Source of the DNA: Trifolium pratense
Taxonomy: Eukaryota > Streptophyta > Magnoliopsida > Fabales > Fabaceae
Reading direction: 5' to 3'
Assembly (NCBI RefSeq): GCF_020283565.1
Contig: NC_060064.1
Coordinates: forward strand, 8,174,266 to 8,238,265
Length of the DNA stretch: 64,000 nucleotides
Under the pieces are notes generated by a model. The model searched no databases, was not told the DNA's origin, and saw nothing but the letters and a program-made list of their open reading frames with translations. The position numbers and the translations under genes are program-made. This document shows, piece by piece, positions 33,128 through 43,800 of the stretch. Numbering within the stretch: position 1 is the stretch's first letter; each line of letters begins with the position of its first letter.

Positions 33128-35004
33128 TCATCCATGGATTTCCTTAACCTGCAACACAGAACAGAAGCATTAACAATAAAATATATTTGAGAAAAAAATG
33201 AAAAAGAAAATTAAGTGTGTGTATATATATACTCCTTGTAGTATGTATTTAGGATTTTCTCTATTTGCTCAAAGCAATAAATTGAGAGTTTCGTTACATT
33301 CTGTCATAATAGTGAGAATTTTTCTCAAACTCTTTAGAGCATCCACAATATAGCTCCCTAAATTTGAGTACTTAATTGGATCACACGTGTATACATCACT
33401 CATTTATTATTTTTTAATAATAGTACCTAATAAGTACTCAATCCCTCCAACCCAGCACCTCTTAAAAAGTTCTAAATTAGTCCCACTAATAACTTTATAT
33501 CTCATAATAACACTACATCTTTATAAGTAGGTCCCACAAAAATATATTATAATGAGGAGAGAGAGGGTACCAATTTGAGAAGCAGTACCTATTAAGTACT
33601 CAATGAATTTTGCTCCAATGGTAGTACCTAATAAGTACCTATATAAGTACCTAATAGGTACTACCATTGGAGATGGTCTTAGTTCTTAAAAAAAACGAAT
33701 TCTAATAAAGAGTTCAATTAAAGTAGTGGTCTTTTTTATAGGTTACGAAATTTTCACCGCCCATAATGATAGATTAAATTTCGTAGAAAAATTGGTGAAA
33801 TATCAAAGTGATTCTTCTCTCCCAACTGAACTTTTTTCATACCAACAATAGTAGTCTTTCCTATTTTCTAACACTCATCTAACCACTAATCACTTAAGAG
33901 TGTGTTTGGATGGGGGAATTTTTTGAGGTAAAGGAATGTTTTGAGGGAATTGAAATGATTTGAGGTGAATTCCATTGTTTGGATGAAAATTTGAAGAATT
34001 TTCAAAATGATAGAAATTTATGAAGTATTTTGTTCAAGTTAAATTTAGAAAATTTCAAAATAACACCTAAAACCAAAGAATTTGAAATTCCTTCTTCTCT
34101 ATAAACTTTTAAAAATTACTAATTAATCGTAAAACCTAAAATTAGCCAAAAAAACCTAAAATCGACGATAAACGCTAAATCGGCTGAAAATCCAAAAAAT
34201 CCCTTGAATTGCCTAATATTTAAAATCACTTGAATTTCTAGAATCTCCATCCAAACACACTCTAAAGTAAATATGCACATTACTACAATGTCTAATATCG
34301 ATCCATTCTCAATAACATTCCTAGACCAAACGCACCTTTAGAGTTTAATTATAGCGGTGGTCTTTTTTTTAGATTATCATGTTATAGATACAAAAAATTT
34401 ATCGTCCAATAGCAGTGATTAATTTTCGTCAAAAAATCAGTGGAACACACAAAACCATCTTTCTTTATTTTTTTAAGAAATGAAAATGATTTCTTAAACT
34501 CATCTAACCAGTAACCACCAATCACTTAAAGTATAATCTGCACATTACTACAATTTCTAATATCGATCCATTCTCGATAAAATTCCGAGATCAAAGATCA
34601 TGATGAATAAGCACATAATTTAATTAAAAACTTGCCTTTTGTTTCATGGTAACATCAATATCCACTAAACCCATAACTTTGGTTGCAGCTGCAGGGGTTT
34701 TGTGATGAGGTGAATGAGGGTTACCATGGGAATGATCAGGTGGAGGCACAAACGAGTGAGTCTCAGGACCTTTATAATCAATCTCATAAATCTCTGAATC
34801 CAATGTTTCCGATCCCCCTAAAATTTTACAACATAACACCAACAAATAATTTATTTAATAATAAAAATATAGAATATAAACAAGCATATAATAGTATAAA
34901 ATCAGGTGCAGATTAATTAATTAACCTCTAGAGAAAGTGACTATGAGAAAGAGAAGGAAGCAATTGATGATGAAGGTGGAGGGTCTTAGATCCATGTATG
35001 ACAT
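33128..35004 (-). CDS. small secreted protein of unknown function (about 93 aa), predicted GC-AG intron
   Basis: CDS complement(join(33128..33148, 34636..34817, 34926..35004)). Exon 1 encodes MSYMDLRPSTFIINCFLLFL and IVTFSRG, a likely signal peptide. Exon 2 encodes SETLDSEIYEIDYKGPETHS, then FVPPPDHSHGN, a His/Pro-rich stretch and VMGLVDIDVTMKQK. The exon 2 donor reads CAAAAG|GCAAGT, the consensus of rare GC-AG introns; the acceptor is GTTGCAG. The short exon 3 gives VKEIHG and a stop. Reading through instead of splicing would end after ASF. The EIDYKGPETHS..PPP block looks like a small plant secreted family without known function. Exons 1-2 are well supported; exon 3 is inferred. Intron 2 (1487 bp) holds two MITEs and a tandem duplication. 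Confidence 0.65.
33337..33678. mobile_element. PIF/Harbinger-type MITE (342 bp) with TTA duplication
   Basis: Flanked by TTA (33334-33336 and 33679-33681). The termini are GAGCATCCACAATA and the complement of CCATTGGAGATGGTC. Three-bp TWA duplications mark PIF/Harbinger elements. The interior repeats TAGTACCTAATAAGTAC. A larger relative is at 51886-52565. It lies in intron 2 of the secreted-protein gene. Confidence 0.8.
33713..34600. repeat. diverged tandem duplication, one copy split by a MITE
   Basis: Copy A (33713-33897 plus 34266-34335) and copy B (about 34345-34600) share ACTCATCTAACCA, AATCACTTAAAGTA, ACATTACTACAATKTCTAAT and ATCGATCCATTCTC. In copy B CACTTAAAGTA is continuous; in copy A it is interrupted after CACTTAA by the element at 33898-34262. 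Confidence 0.8.
33898..34262. mobile_element. PIF/Harbinger-type MITE (365 bp) with TAA duplication
   Basis: TIR GAGTGTGTTTGGATGG at the left and CCATCCAAACACACTC at the right, a perfect 16-bp match. It is flanked by TAA at 33895-33897 and 34263-34265. The neighbouring tandem duplicate keeps the uninterrupted CACTTAAAGT, which fixes the insertion site and the 3-bp duplication. Confidence 0.88.
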
Positions 35005-36465
35005 GCACAATTTTCTTGAGTGTTTTCAAATAAAAAACTACTTAGAAGTAAAAGAAGATTAGTAGAAGAAAATAGTAGGATTATTTTGTGATTTATAGGG
35101 TGGAAATTAGAAAATAAGAAGAAGGGTTTTAAGTTTTAAGGAGTGGGGACTAATGTATGGAAGAAACATAACTACATATGGTCAAGGCAGGACCAAGAGG
35201 CAAAATACAGTTGAGTATAAGTTTTTATAATTTCAGCTTATTTGGCAATATGGAAACCGTCACTATCAACACAGCAATAAGTTAAGAGGTACCGACGTGG
35301 ATGTGTTGGTTTGTGACATTAATGCTTCCATAACTATGTCTAGAGAAACTCCGCTATGGTCAAAAGAGTTTGATCATGAGATTTTTTAAGCAAGTTTGAT
35401 CATAAGATTTAGGCTCAATTTAGATTAGCTTATTTCTGAGCTTATCAAATAGTTTATGTAATATAAATTAGGTTTTATGCTATTTTATAAGTTCACACAA
35501 GTGAAAATTATATTTTTATAAGCTATTTTATCATAAACTACCTTGACAAACTTATAATAATACATAAAAATTGCATAAGTTATTTGCATAAGCTCAAAAA
35601 TAAATTAATCCTAACAGGGCGTTAGTCACTCATAAAATTGAAGAAAGGTAAAAAGAGAAGAAAAAAATTAGATGATGTATATTTTTTAAATAATTAAATA
35701 AAATGTATATTTATATGAGTGTGACAAAATTTTATGATAAATTCTTGTGTCCATTTGAGTATTTTTCCTATGTCAATGGATGAGGATTCTCTCAAGTGGA
35801 AAAACATTTGAGTAAATAATGTGTTACATATAAATCCTTGAAATATACAATGAAAGAATTTTATAATTTTAAAATAAATAGAGAAAATAAGGGGTAAGAT
35901 TAGACAATTGAGAAAAATTCAGAGAAAAAACTTGAGAGGATATTGTCTCATATGCCTGAAGTTTAAGAACATCTCTGATCAGGTCATGCGTGTATTTAAA
36001 GTATGGAAGCTCCTTACAATGAATGTGTGCTCGCCAAATGTATCTGAGCACACCTTAAGACAAACTGTTTTCTTGAACATGTTCAAGACAAACTATTTTC
36101 GGGGACATGTTCACGACATTTGACCTAATAATTTTGGTATCTTTATTAGTTGAGGTAGAATTTGTAGAGCAATCAACGTGTGGATTTTACAATTACCATG
36201 GCTGGGTTATGGGATTATGTTTAAGGGCTGAAATTAGCTTTAATGCCGGGGTTAGCATTCTATTGATATTGAGTTTGATTCGAAGGTGGCCGTTGATTTG
36301 TTGGTTGATGATGGTTGCAACACATAACATCTTTGCTTTTTGTCGATTAATCAATAACACATAACATATTTGCTTTTTGTCGATTAATCAATCAAATTAT
36401 GTATACTTTACATCAGTTGGATTGGATCCACATTTCTTGAAGCATGTTTTTTCATGAAGCCAAAT
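35005..36465. other. intergenic; hAT-like MITE and a LINE RNase H scrap
   Basis: About 35415-35620 is an inverted-repeat element (TTAGATTAGCTTATTTCTGA against the complement of CTCAAAAATAAATTAATCCTAA). Similar ends recur near 54090-54190 and inside 56700-56890. At about 36185-36330 (+) two frames give GLCLRAEISFNAGVS and then IEFDSKVAVDLLVDDG, which together resemble the E- and D-bearing part of a LINE RNase H domain broken by a frameshift. Confidence 0.4.
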
Positions 36466-36624
36466 CAACCCACCACAACATTTCTCCTCTACCCCATAAC
36501 ACGCAAAAAAATTCGAAAAATACGTTTCGAAGTGTTTTTCTAGTGTAAAATTTACACTTTAAAAAATTCGGAAAACGTTTTCTGAATTTTTTGAGAGATA
36601 GGGGAGAAATATTGTGGTGGGTTG
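36466..36624. mobile_element. palindromic MITE (about 159 bp)
   Basis: CAACCCACCACAACATTTCT at the left is complementary to AGAAATATTGTGGTGGGTTG at the right, with one mismatch. The centre also has complementary AT-rich parts (GTGTAAAATTTACAC). Non-coding. Confidence 0.7.
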
Positions 36625-36805
36625 AAAACTTTTCTTAGTTATTTGGTTTCACGTCCAAATTTGATTTCTTACATCTTAATTCCCTTTTAATCGTGGTTTG
36701 TTGAAGCTAAATATTTAAGCTTCTCTCTAAACGTGCGACTGCATCCAAATCACCGCTAAACCAAACACATGTTAAATTGTTTTGAGAAGATTGGCGCTTG
36801 GTATA

Positions 36806-37237
36806 TGATCTTCCTGATCAGAAGTGCGACCGCGCCGGCGTTGATGTTGGTGAAGCCCCTGTTGAAACGGGGGGGGGGGGGGGGGTTGTGTACCTGCAGG
36901 CACTCCGACGCTCAAGTCAGTGAGGTGAAGTGAAGGTTTTCTGTGCTAAAATAATGCGTACCTTACAAATGACAAGGAGTTGCGTATATATAGCCCCCAG
37001 CGCTGGGCCAGGACCCTTGATGGCATTAATGGTCATCAAGTGGCTGCCGAAAAACGGCTTGGAAGCCTTGATGTGCAGTAAATGATCATCATTCCGGTTT
37101 ACGACCGTTATGATACGTGAGAGTATCAGACTGTTGGTGAATCGAGCAAGGCTCGCGAGCTCCTCGTGATAGGCTAGCTCGGGACATTATTGTTCGACAT
37201 ACTCCGGTGCTCGAGCATCTATGCCCGGCCTAGAACA
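36806..37237 (-). mobile_element. solo LTR (432 bp) with 5-bp target duplication GTATA
   Basis: On the minus strand it starts TGTTCTAGGCCGGGC and ends CAGGAAGATCA. It is flanked by GTATA (36801-36805 and 37238-37242). Like the LTR at 32305 it begins TGTTCT, ends GATCA and has a TATA-like GGGGGCTATATATACGC. Both also share CCTGCAGGTAC followed by a C-run near the 3' part, so the two belong to related families. The C-run appears on the plus strand as 17 consecutive G at 36869-36885. No internal retrotransposon DNA adjoins. Confidence 0.85.
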
Positions 37238-37242
37238 GTATA

Positions 37243-37638
37243 CATAGTTAAGTTGACAAAATTATACCCTAGTACTAGTAGCTTTGTACTCAATGTTTGG
37301 TTATATCAAACAATGTTTCAAATTTCAAGTGTTAAGGCATTAGACGTATATTTTGATTCATTCATTTCTTTACTTATGTGTTTCAATTCTGGATTTCTGG
37401 TACTCTTTTGAGTTATATTTTTTTTTAATTAATCCTCGAATCTCGGAAGAAGCGGTTCTGACAATCTATAATTCGGTTACGAAATAAATAAAATTTGACC
37501 AAGAATTATTTGTAGGGAATATTCATATAACATTCAACTACATAATAACATTCAACTTTCCCGTGTGGTGCAATGCCTCAATCAATGGGGAAAAGTAAAT
37601 GATGAACAAGGTTCAAAATAGCTTGGTGAGGTTCAAAT
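37243..37638. other. intergenic, nothing recognised
   Basis: AT-rich DNA between the solo LTR and the hAT element. Confidence 0.4.
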
Positions 37639-38351
37639 CAGGGCCGGTTTTGGGCCTGGGCTTCCAGGCCTCCAGCCCAGGGCCACAAAAAAAAGGGGCC
37701 ACAAAAAAAAAATGGTAATAGGTAGTAATATTGGGGGGGTGTAAATAGCAACAATAATGGCCCAGCAACATTTATGGCCCAACAAAACATAATTAGACAA
37801 AAAAAAATTCATAATTAGATAAAAAAAAAACAAAAATATAGTTCATAATTAGATAAAAAAAAAAACAAAAATATATTTCATAATTAGATAAAAAAAAAAA
37901 AAAACATAATTAGAAAAGTGGTATATTGCGTTTAAACCACTTTCTCTTTCACCCCTTCTTCACCCTTGATCAACTTCAGCGTCTTTCACCTCCTCATCTC
38001 CCTTCACCGAATCACCAATTTCGTCACCGCACCGTGAAACTAAAGGGGAATTTTTCGTCCTCCCTTCTCCTCTCTTTCTCGATCTCTCAATGACTTGTTG
38101 GAGAATATACAATATGAAGATTTGGTTGATGAATTTGCTTCAAAAAATGCTAGAAGGGGGGCTTTTTTTAAGTAGCTAAAATGTATTTTGATAATATTGA
38201 TTACAATATGACTTTTTTTTATTAGTCACAACAATGAATGATTATTTTTTATGTTATTAAAATTGTTTACAATTTAGATATATTATATTTTTTATAAGGG
38301 GTCCATTTTTATTTTTTGCCCAGGACCTCTAAATACTCGGAGACGGCCCTG
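37639..38351 (+). mobile_element. non-autonomous hAT element with transposase tail remnant
   Basis: It begins CAGGGCCGGTTTTGGGCCTG and ends GGAGACGGCCCTG. It is flanked by the perfect 8-bp duplication GTTCAAAT (37631-37638 and 38352-38359), the size made by hAT transposases. Near 38090-38175 a plus-strand frame reads NDLLENIQYEDLVDEFASKN, then ARR. This resembles the last residues after the hAT dimerisation domain of plant zinc-finger-type hAT transposases. The element is thus an internal deletion of an autonomous copy. (A)n tracts interrupt the left half. Confidence 0.88.
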
Positions 38352-39840
38352 GTTCAAATATTCCGTTCTTGTCACAAACAAAAGGTTAAAATATTCCGTT
38401 CAGTGGTCCATCAAATGAACGAGACTTAATGACTAATGCAGTAAGCTTAATTACCATTGCGTGGATATAAATGGACCACCTATTATTATCAACTATGCTG
38501 TCACTTCATCTTATTATAAATGCAATTCCAAAGTGTCACATGCCATGCCATTAACAAACGGAAAATTCAAGACATTGATTTTACTTACATCAACTGGGGT
38601 AGGGAAAATGTATACAGAAGAAAATAATATTTAAGTTTGTGCCCAAAGTTCAGGCCAATCCTAGGTTCAAAATTCCTTTGCTGAATGTGATTTTCTATTT
38701 GTGCTAGGAATATTGAAATCACATTCAGCAATAAAAAGCAAGTGTACTTCATTTTAGCCTCTTTTCACAAGGCAGTATAAACTAAGTATTCCCTTATTTG
38801 GAATGAAGGTTTTAGAGGTAAGTAGTAGTATCCTGACATTTCAAAGTATTCTCAAGACTCAGGCCCTTATTGAACGACTGAGAATAAATGTCGTCAATTA
38901 TTCATGCTTGACTACCTCGCAAATGGACGACGAGAATTCATGGTAGAGAATCATATATGTCAACTCTTCCAATACCTTGTTTGTAATGTCTACAAATTTT
39001 TATTAGCAAACTTAAATATAATAATACATTGATCTAAAACATTGTTTTACTTACTAATAAAAAATTCTACTAGTACTGCATAACATAATAACGTAATAAA
39101 ATTACAGTCTAATTGGTGAGGTACAGCGTATAAGCTGCTGTTATTTTTTATCATGCTGTGCTTCTGAGCTTCTCAATGCATCACAAATATTTATTTTAAT
39201 GTCAAAAGAAAGTAAAATATTGGCATCAAAATTGAATTAAAAGAAATAAACACAGGTATTAAAAAAATGAGAGGAGACAACCCCAGACAGAGTCATAAAG
39301 ATATCTTGGATATATTAAGTTATTAACTTTGCACTTTGTACTCCAGTAAGACAGTTGGTCAGAGCATCCAAGGATAGATGATAGATAGATCATGGAAGAG
39401 TTTTGCTTGGTAACGAAGTATTTGGACACAAATAAAAAATATATATTGTTTAATTATTTTAAAAAATATATTATTTTTTGTTTTTTTACCTTTTACACAT
39501 ACAAGTGTTTAAATTATTTGCACAAATATTTGTATTAGACACAGTCCCTTAACAATGGCGGAGTTAGAAAAATTATAGAATCTGAACAAAATTTCACATG
39601 TGACATAATATATAAATAGTCCTACAAAAAATCTCAATTTTCTCCTAAACTAATAGTTAAAAATACCAAAAAAATTTACCAGAGCTCGGGGAACTGCCCA
39701 AACTTGTTGGGCCTCGGCTCCACCCGACCCTGAATATAACTTATTTGTTCACACACATGAAATTTATATCATTACGTATTTTTAAAAATTGTATTATATT
39801 ATTTTTTTTTTTTTTTTTCTATTTACTTCTTTTTATGTGA
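38352..39840. other. intergenic; one short perfect hairpin, otherwise nothing
   Basis: 38678-38693 (TTGCTGAATGTGATTT) and 38716-38731 form a perfect 16-bp stem with a 22-nt loop. 39555-39735 has a GC-richer end (GGGCCTCGGCTCCACCCGAC) that looks like transposon terminal sequence. No gene. Confidence 0.35.
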
Positions 39841-39849
39841 GTGTTTAAA

Positions 39850-40398
39850 TTTTGTACCCAAATGTTGGTCCCGTCCGTGTGTCTTAATGTAGATGGGAGC
39901 TTGCTGAGTTCGACAAATTCTGCAGGTTATGGCGGGTTGCTAAGAGACAATCATGGTGATTTTATTTGGGGTTATTATGGAGCTGCAACAGTAGAAAATA
40001 TTTTATGTGCTGAAATCATGGTTATATGGCAAGGATTAAAGTTGTGTTGGGAGAATGGTTACCGTAAAGTTCTTTGTTGCTCGCAGTTAATTTAATCAGG
40101 CAAGGGGTCACAGCGCATCACTGTTTTGCTAATGAGATTCATAGTATTCGGAGGATGCTAGAAAATGACTGGGAGGTGGTTATTACTCACACACTACGTG
40201 AGGGAAATGCTTGTGCGGATGTTTTGGCAAAAATGGATGCTATCTGGAACTCGCCTTTGGTGAAGATCTCTACTCCATCTAGTGATCTGTGTTGAGACCT
40301 CTTTTGAAGGATGCTTGGGGTGTAGAGTTTATTAGGGAATAATCTCATTGTTGTCTTGTTTTTTCTTTATTTTCTCTTATGTAACCAAAAAAAAAAAA
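39850..40398 (+). pseudogene. 5'-truncated LINE (L1-type) RNase H tail with poly(A)
   Basis: The frame from 39841 encodes VCLNVDGSLLSSTNSAGYGG, then LLRDNHGDFIWGYYG and LCAEIMVIWQGLKLC. This is the start of a plant LINE RNase H domain with its Asp (VDGS) and Glu (AEI). Near 40080-40090 a small indel destroys the expected second Asp region. The reading continues in another frame with NLIRQGVTAHH, ITHTLREGNACADVLAK (final Asp) and the end of the protein. An untranslated tail ends in ACCAAAAAAAAAAAA at about 40387-40398. No clear target duplication was found. Confidence 0.75.
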
Positions 40399-40490
40399 TT
40401 CTCTTTCTTTCTTTACACCTTTTTTTCCTTTCTCAAACCTCCTTTTACCCTTATTTTTCTTTCTCTTTTCTTTTTCATTGAATTATTTAT

Positions 40491-40790
40491 TGTTGTAGAG
40501 ATTAATTCAAATGATCCTATCATATCTAGTTAGCTTGCTTGTAGAAGAAGTTTGTTAGTTAGTTAGTTTGAGTTTGTTTGCATGATTGTTAGTTAGTTAC
40601 AAGTTGGTTAGTGTTTGTTAGTTAGTTTCAATTTTCTGTTTCCTGTTGAAGGGGTTATCTATATAAAGAGCCTCTTGTACCTATTTTTTCATATCAATAA
40701 AAAACTTACCTTTTCTCTAAAACTCTTCCATTCAATCCTCTCTCAAATCTCTCCAAATTATCCATTCAATTCATCATTCATATTCCAACA
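40491..40790 (+). mobile_element. 5' LTR of Copia retrotransposon (300 bp)
   Basis: Starts TGTTGTAGAGATTAATTC and ends ATATTCCAACA. It has a TATA-like TCTATATAAAGAGCC and a polyadenylation-type CAATAAAAAAC. The flank TTTAT (40486-40490) is repeated after the 3' LTR. AATTGGTATCCAGAGC follows directly; it fits a primer-binding site for initiator tRNA-Met (usual TGGTATCAGAGC) with one extra base. Confidence 0.97.
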
Positions 40791-40868
40791 AATTGGTATC
40801 CAGAGCATAGGTTCTGATTCAGCTGGTTCTGATTCAACCATCCATAGTTGTTGATCATCAAGAGAGTA

Positions 40869-43800
40869 ATGATGGCATCAACAAATCTGCCAACACAGCT
40901 ACCAAAATTGAAGGATAATAATTGGGATAGATGGAATGTTCAAATGCAAGCAATATTTGGGTTTCAAGAAGTGCAAGAAGTGATCACTGAAGGTGTCACT
41001 GCACTTGTGGATAATCCAACAGAGGCTCAAAGAATTGCACACAGAAACATCAAGAAGAAAGATTGCAAGGCAACATACCTCATTCATCAGAGCATTGATG
41101 AGGTCAATTTTGACAAGATTGCAACATGCACATCTGCAAAAGAGGCCTGGGATACACTAGAAAGATGTCACAATGGTGGTGACAAAGTCAAGAAGGTGAA
41201 GTTGCAAGCTTTAAGAAGAAAGTATGAACACATGGAGATGGAAGAGGACGAAAAGATTGAAGATTTCTTCAATAGGTTGAGGACAATCACTAATCCAATG
41301 GCACAGAATGGTGAAAGAATAACTGATCAACAATTCTGTGAAAAGGTATTGAGATCTCTTCCTTCTAGGTTTGATTACATTGTCTGCACAATAGAAGAAA
41401 CCAAAGATATCACAACTGTGACACCAGCAGAGTTATTAAGCACACTGCAAGCTAGAGAAATAAGATTCAGTGAAAGAAGTGCTAACACTGAGAAAGATTC
41501 AAATCAAGCACTGTATGCACATTCAAAGAGCAAGAATGGCAAGAAACAGTGGGGTAAGAACAAGAAAGATTCTCAAGTTGCAGGTTCTAATGGGAATGAC
41601 AAAGCTGAATCCTCAAACAAAGGAGGAGGAGGTAATGTGAATCCTAACAAATTCAAGAAGAACTTGAAGTGCTACTGCTGTGGAAAGAAAGGACATTTTG
41701 CAGAAGAATGTTGGTTCAATAAGGAGAACAAAGGAAAGGGTAAAAAGAAATACAAAGAAGAAGCAAATGTTGTGCAAGAAGAAGATTCATCTGATGATGA
41801 TGATGAAAGTGAAGTAAAAGTGATGATGGCCACATTGAGTGAAGATTCACATCAAGGTAATCACTGGTTTCTTGACACTGGTTGTTCAAATCACATGACA
41901 AGTCATAAAGAGTGGCTGATTGAGATAGATGCCACAAGAAAAAGCAAAGTGAGATTTGCAGATGATAGAACAATACAGGCAGAAGGAATTGGAAAACTAG
42001 TGATAGACAAAGATGATGGAAACAATGTGATCATGGAAGATGTACTGTATGTGCCAGGTATGAAGAGTAATCTACTTAGTCTTGGTCAATTAATTCAGAA
42101 AGGCTTTGAAGTTGAGATGAAGAACAAAGTCTTAGCACTATATGATGCAGAGCAAAATTTGATTCTGAAAACTCCATTGTCAAAGAATAGGACTTTTCAA
42201 ATCAATCTCACTACTGCTAAGGTGATGTGTTTAAGTGCAACAGAGACACTAGATGAAAACTGGATCTGGCATGCTAGGTATGGTCATTTAAACTTCAAAA
42301 GTTTGAAAGATTTGGGCACAAATAAAATGGTGAATGGTCTACCAATCATCAAGATTCCTGAGAAAGTGTGTCAAGTGTGCATGATTGGAAAGCAAAGCAG
42401 AAAATCATTCAAGTCAGAGTTGCCTTCACGTGCAAGTAATCTGCTTGAAGTGATTCACTCAGATGTCTGTGGACCATTTGAAGTACCATCACTTGGAGGT
42501 AACAAGTACTTCATTTCATTTGTAGATGAATTCAGCAGAATGATGTGGATTTACTTGATTAAAGTCAAAAGTGAATCATTTGATGTGTTTAGAAAATTCA
42601 AGAAGAAAGTTGAGAAATACAGTGAAAAATCCATTAAGATTCTGAGAACTGATGGAGGAGGAGAGTACACATCAAATGAATTCAAACAATTTCTTGTTGA
42701 ACAAGGAATTGAACATGAAATTACAGCTCCCTACACTCCTCAACACAATGGGTTGGCAGAAAGGAGAAACAGGACTGTGTTGAATATGGTTAGGAGCATG
42801 ATTAGAGAAAAATCACTACCTAGTTATTTGTGGGGTGAGGCAGCAAGCACTGCTGTGTACATTCTCAACAAATGCCCAACTAAAAGGTTGACCAAATCAG
42901 TACCAGAAGAAATATGGAGTGGAAGAAAGCCAACAGTAAAGCATCTTAGAGTGTTTGGTGCTCTATGCTACAGTCACATTCCTGATCAAAGAAGAACAAA
43001 ACTGCAAGACAAGAGCAAACAAGTGATACTGGTTGGTTATCATCCAACTGGAGCATATAGATTATATGATCCAGTGAAAGAAAAGATTGAAATTGGCAGA
43101 GATGTGGTAGTGTGTGAATCAGAGAATTGGGATTGGAAAGGTAAAAGTACTACTGTGATTAATCCATTGTTGAGTGACATAGATGATGATGCTGAAATCA
43201 CCACTGCAAATAATGGAGCTAGCACAAGTTCACATGGCAATGCAGTGGTGATTTCAGCATCATCATCTATGTCACTCAACAATGGATTAATCACAGTAGT
43301 ACTTTTACCTTTCCAATCCCAATTCTCTGATTCACACACTACCACATCTCTGCCAATTTCAATCTTTTCTTTCACTGGATCATATAATCTATATGCTCCA
43401 GTTGGATGATAAAATGGAAATGTTGTTAGTACTATACCAGCTGGTTCTAAGAGGACTAGAATTCCATCCACAAGACTACTAGATTGTGAAGTTTATGCTG
43501 ATGATGCAATTGATGCAGAAGGTGACCTTGTACACTTTGCATTATTTGTTGACACTGAGCCAGTTAACATTGAAGATGCCATAGCAAGCAAAGTCTGGAA
43601 GCAAGCCATGACTGAAGAAATTGAAGCTATTGAGAGAAACAACACATGGTATCTGACTGATCTACCATCAAACAAACACCAGATAGCAGTGAAATGGGTG
43701 TTTAAAGTAAAACTCAACTCAGATGGATCAGTTGCAAAGCATAAAGCAAGGTTAGTGGCAAAAGGTTTTTTGCAGAAAGCTGGTCTAGATTATGATGAAG

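Noticed and set aside
43040..43471. Minus-strand open frame of 143 codons in the Copia element
   Set aside because: It is only the mirror image of the sense coding sequence created by the 172-bp inverted duplication.
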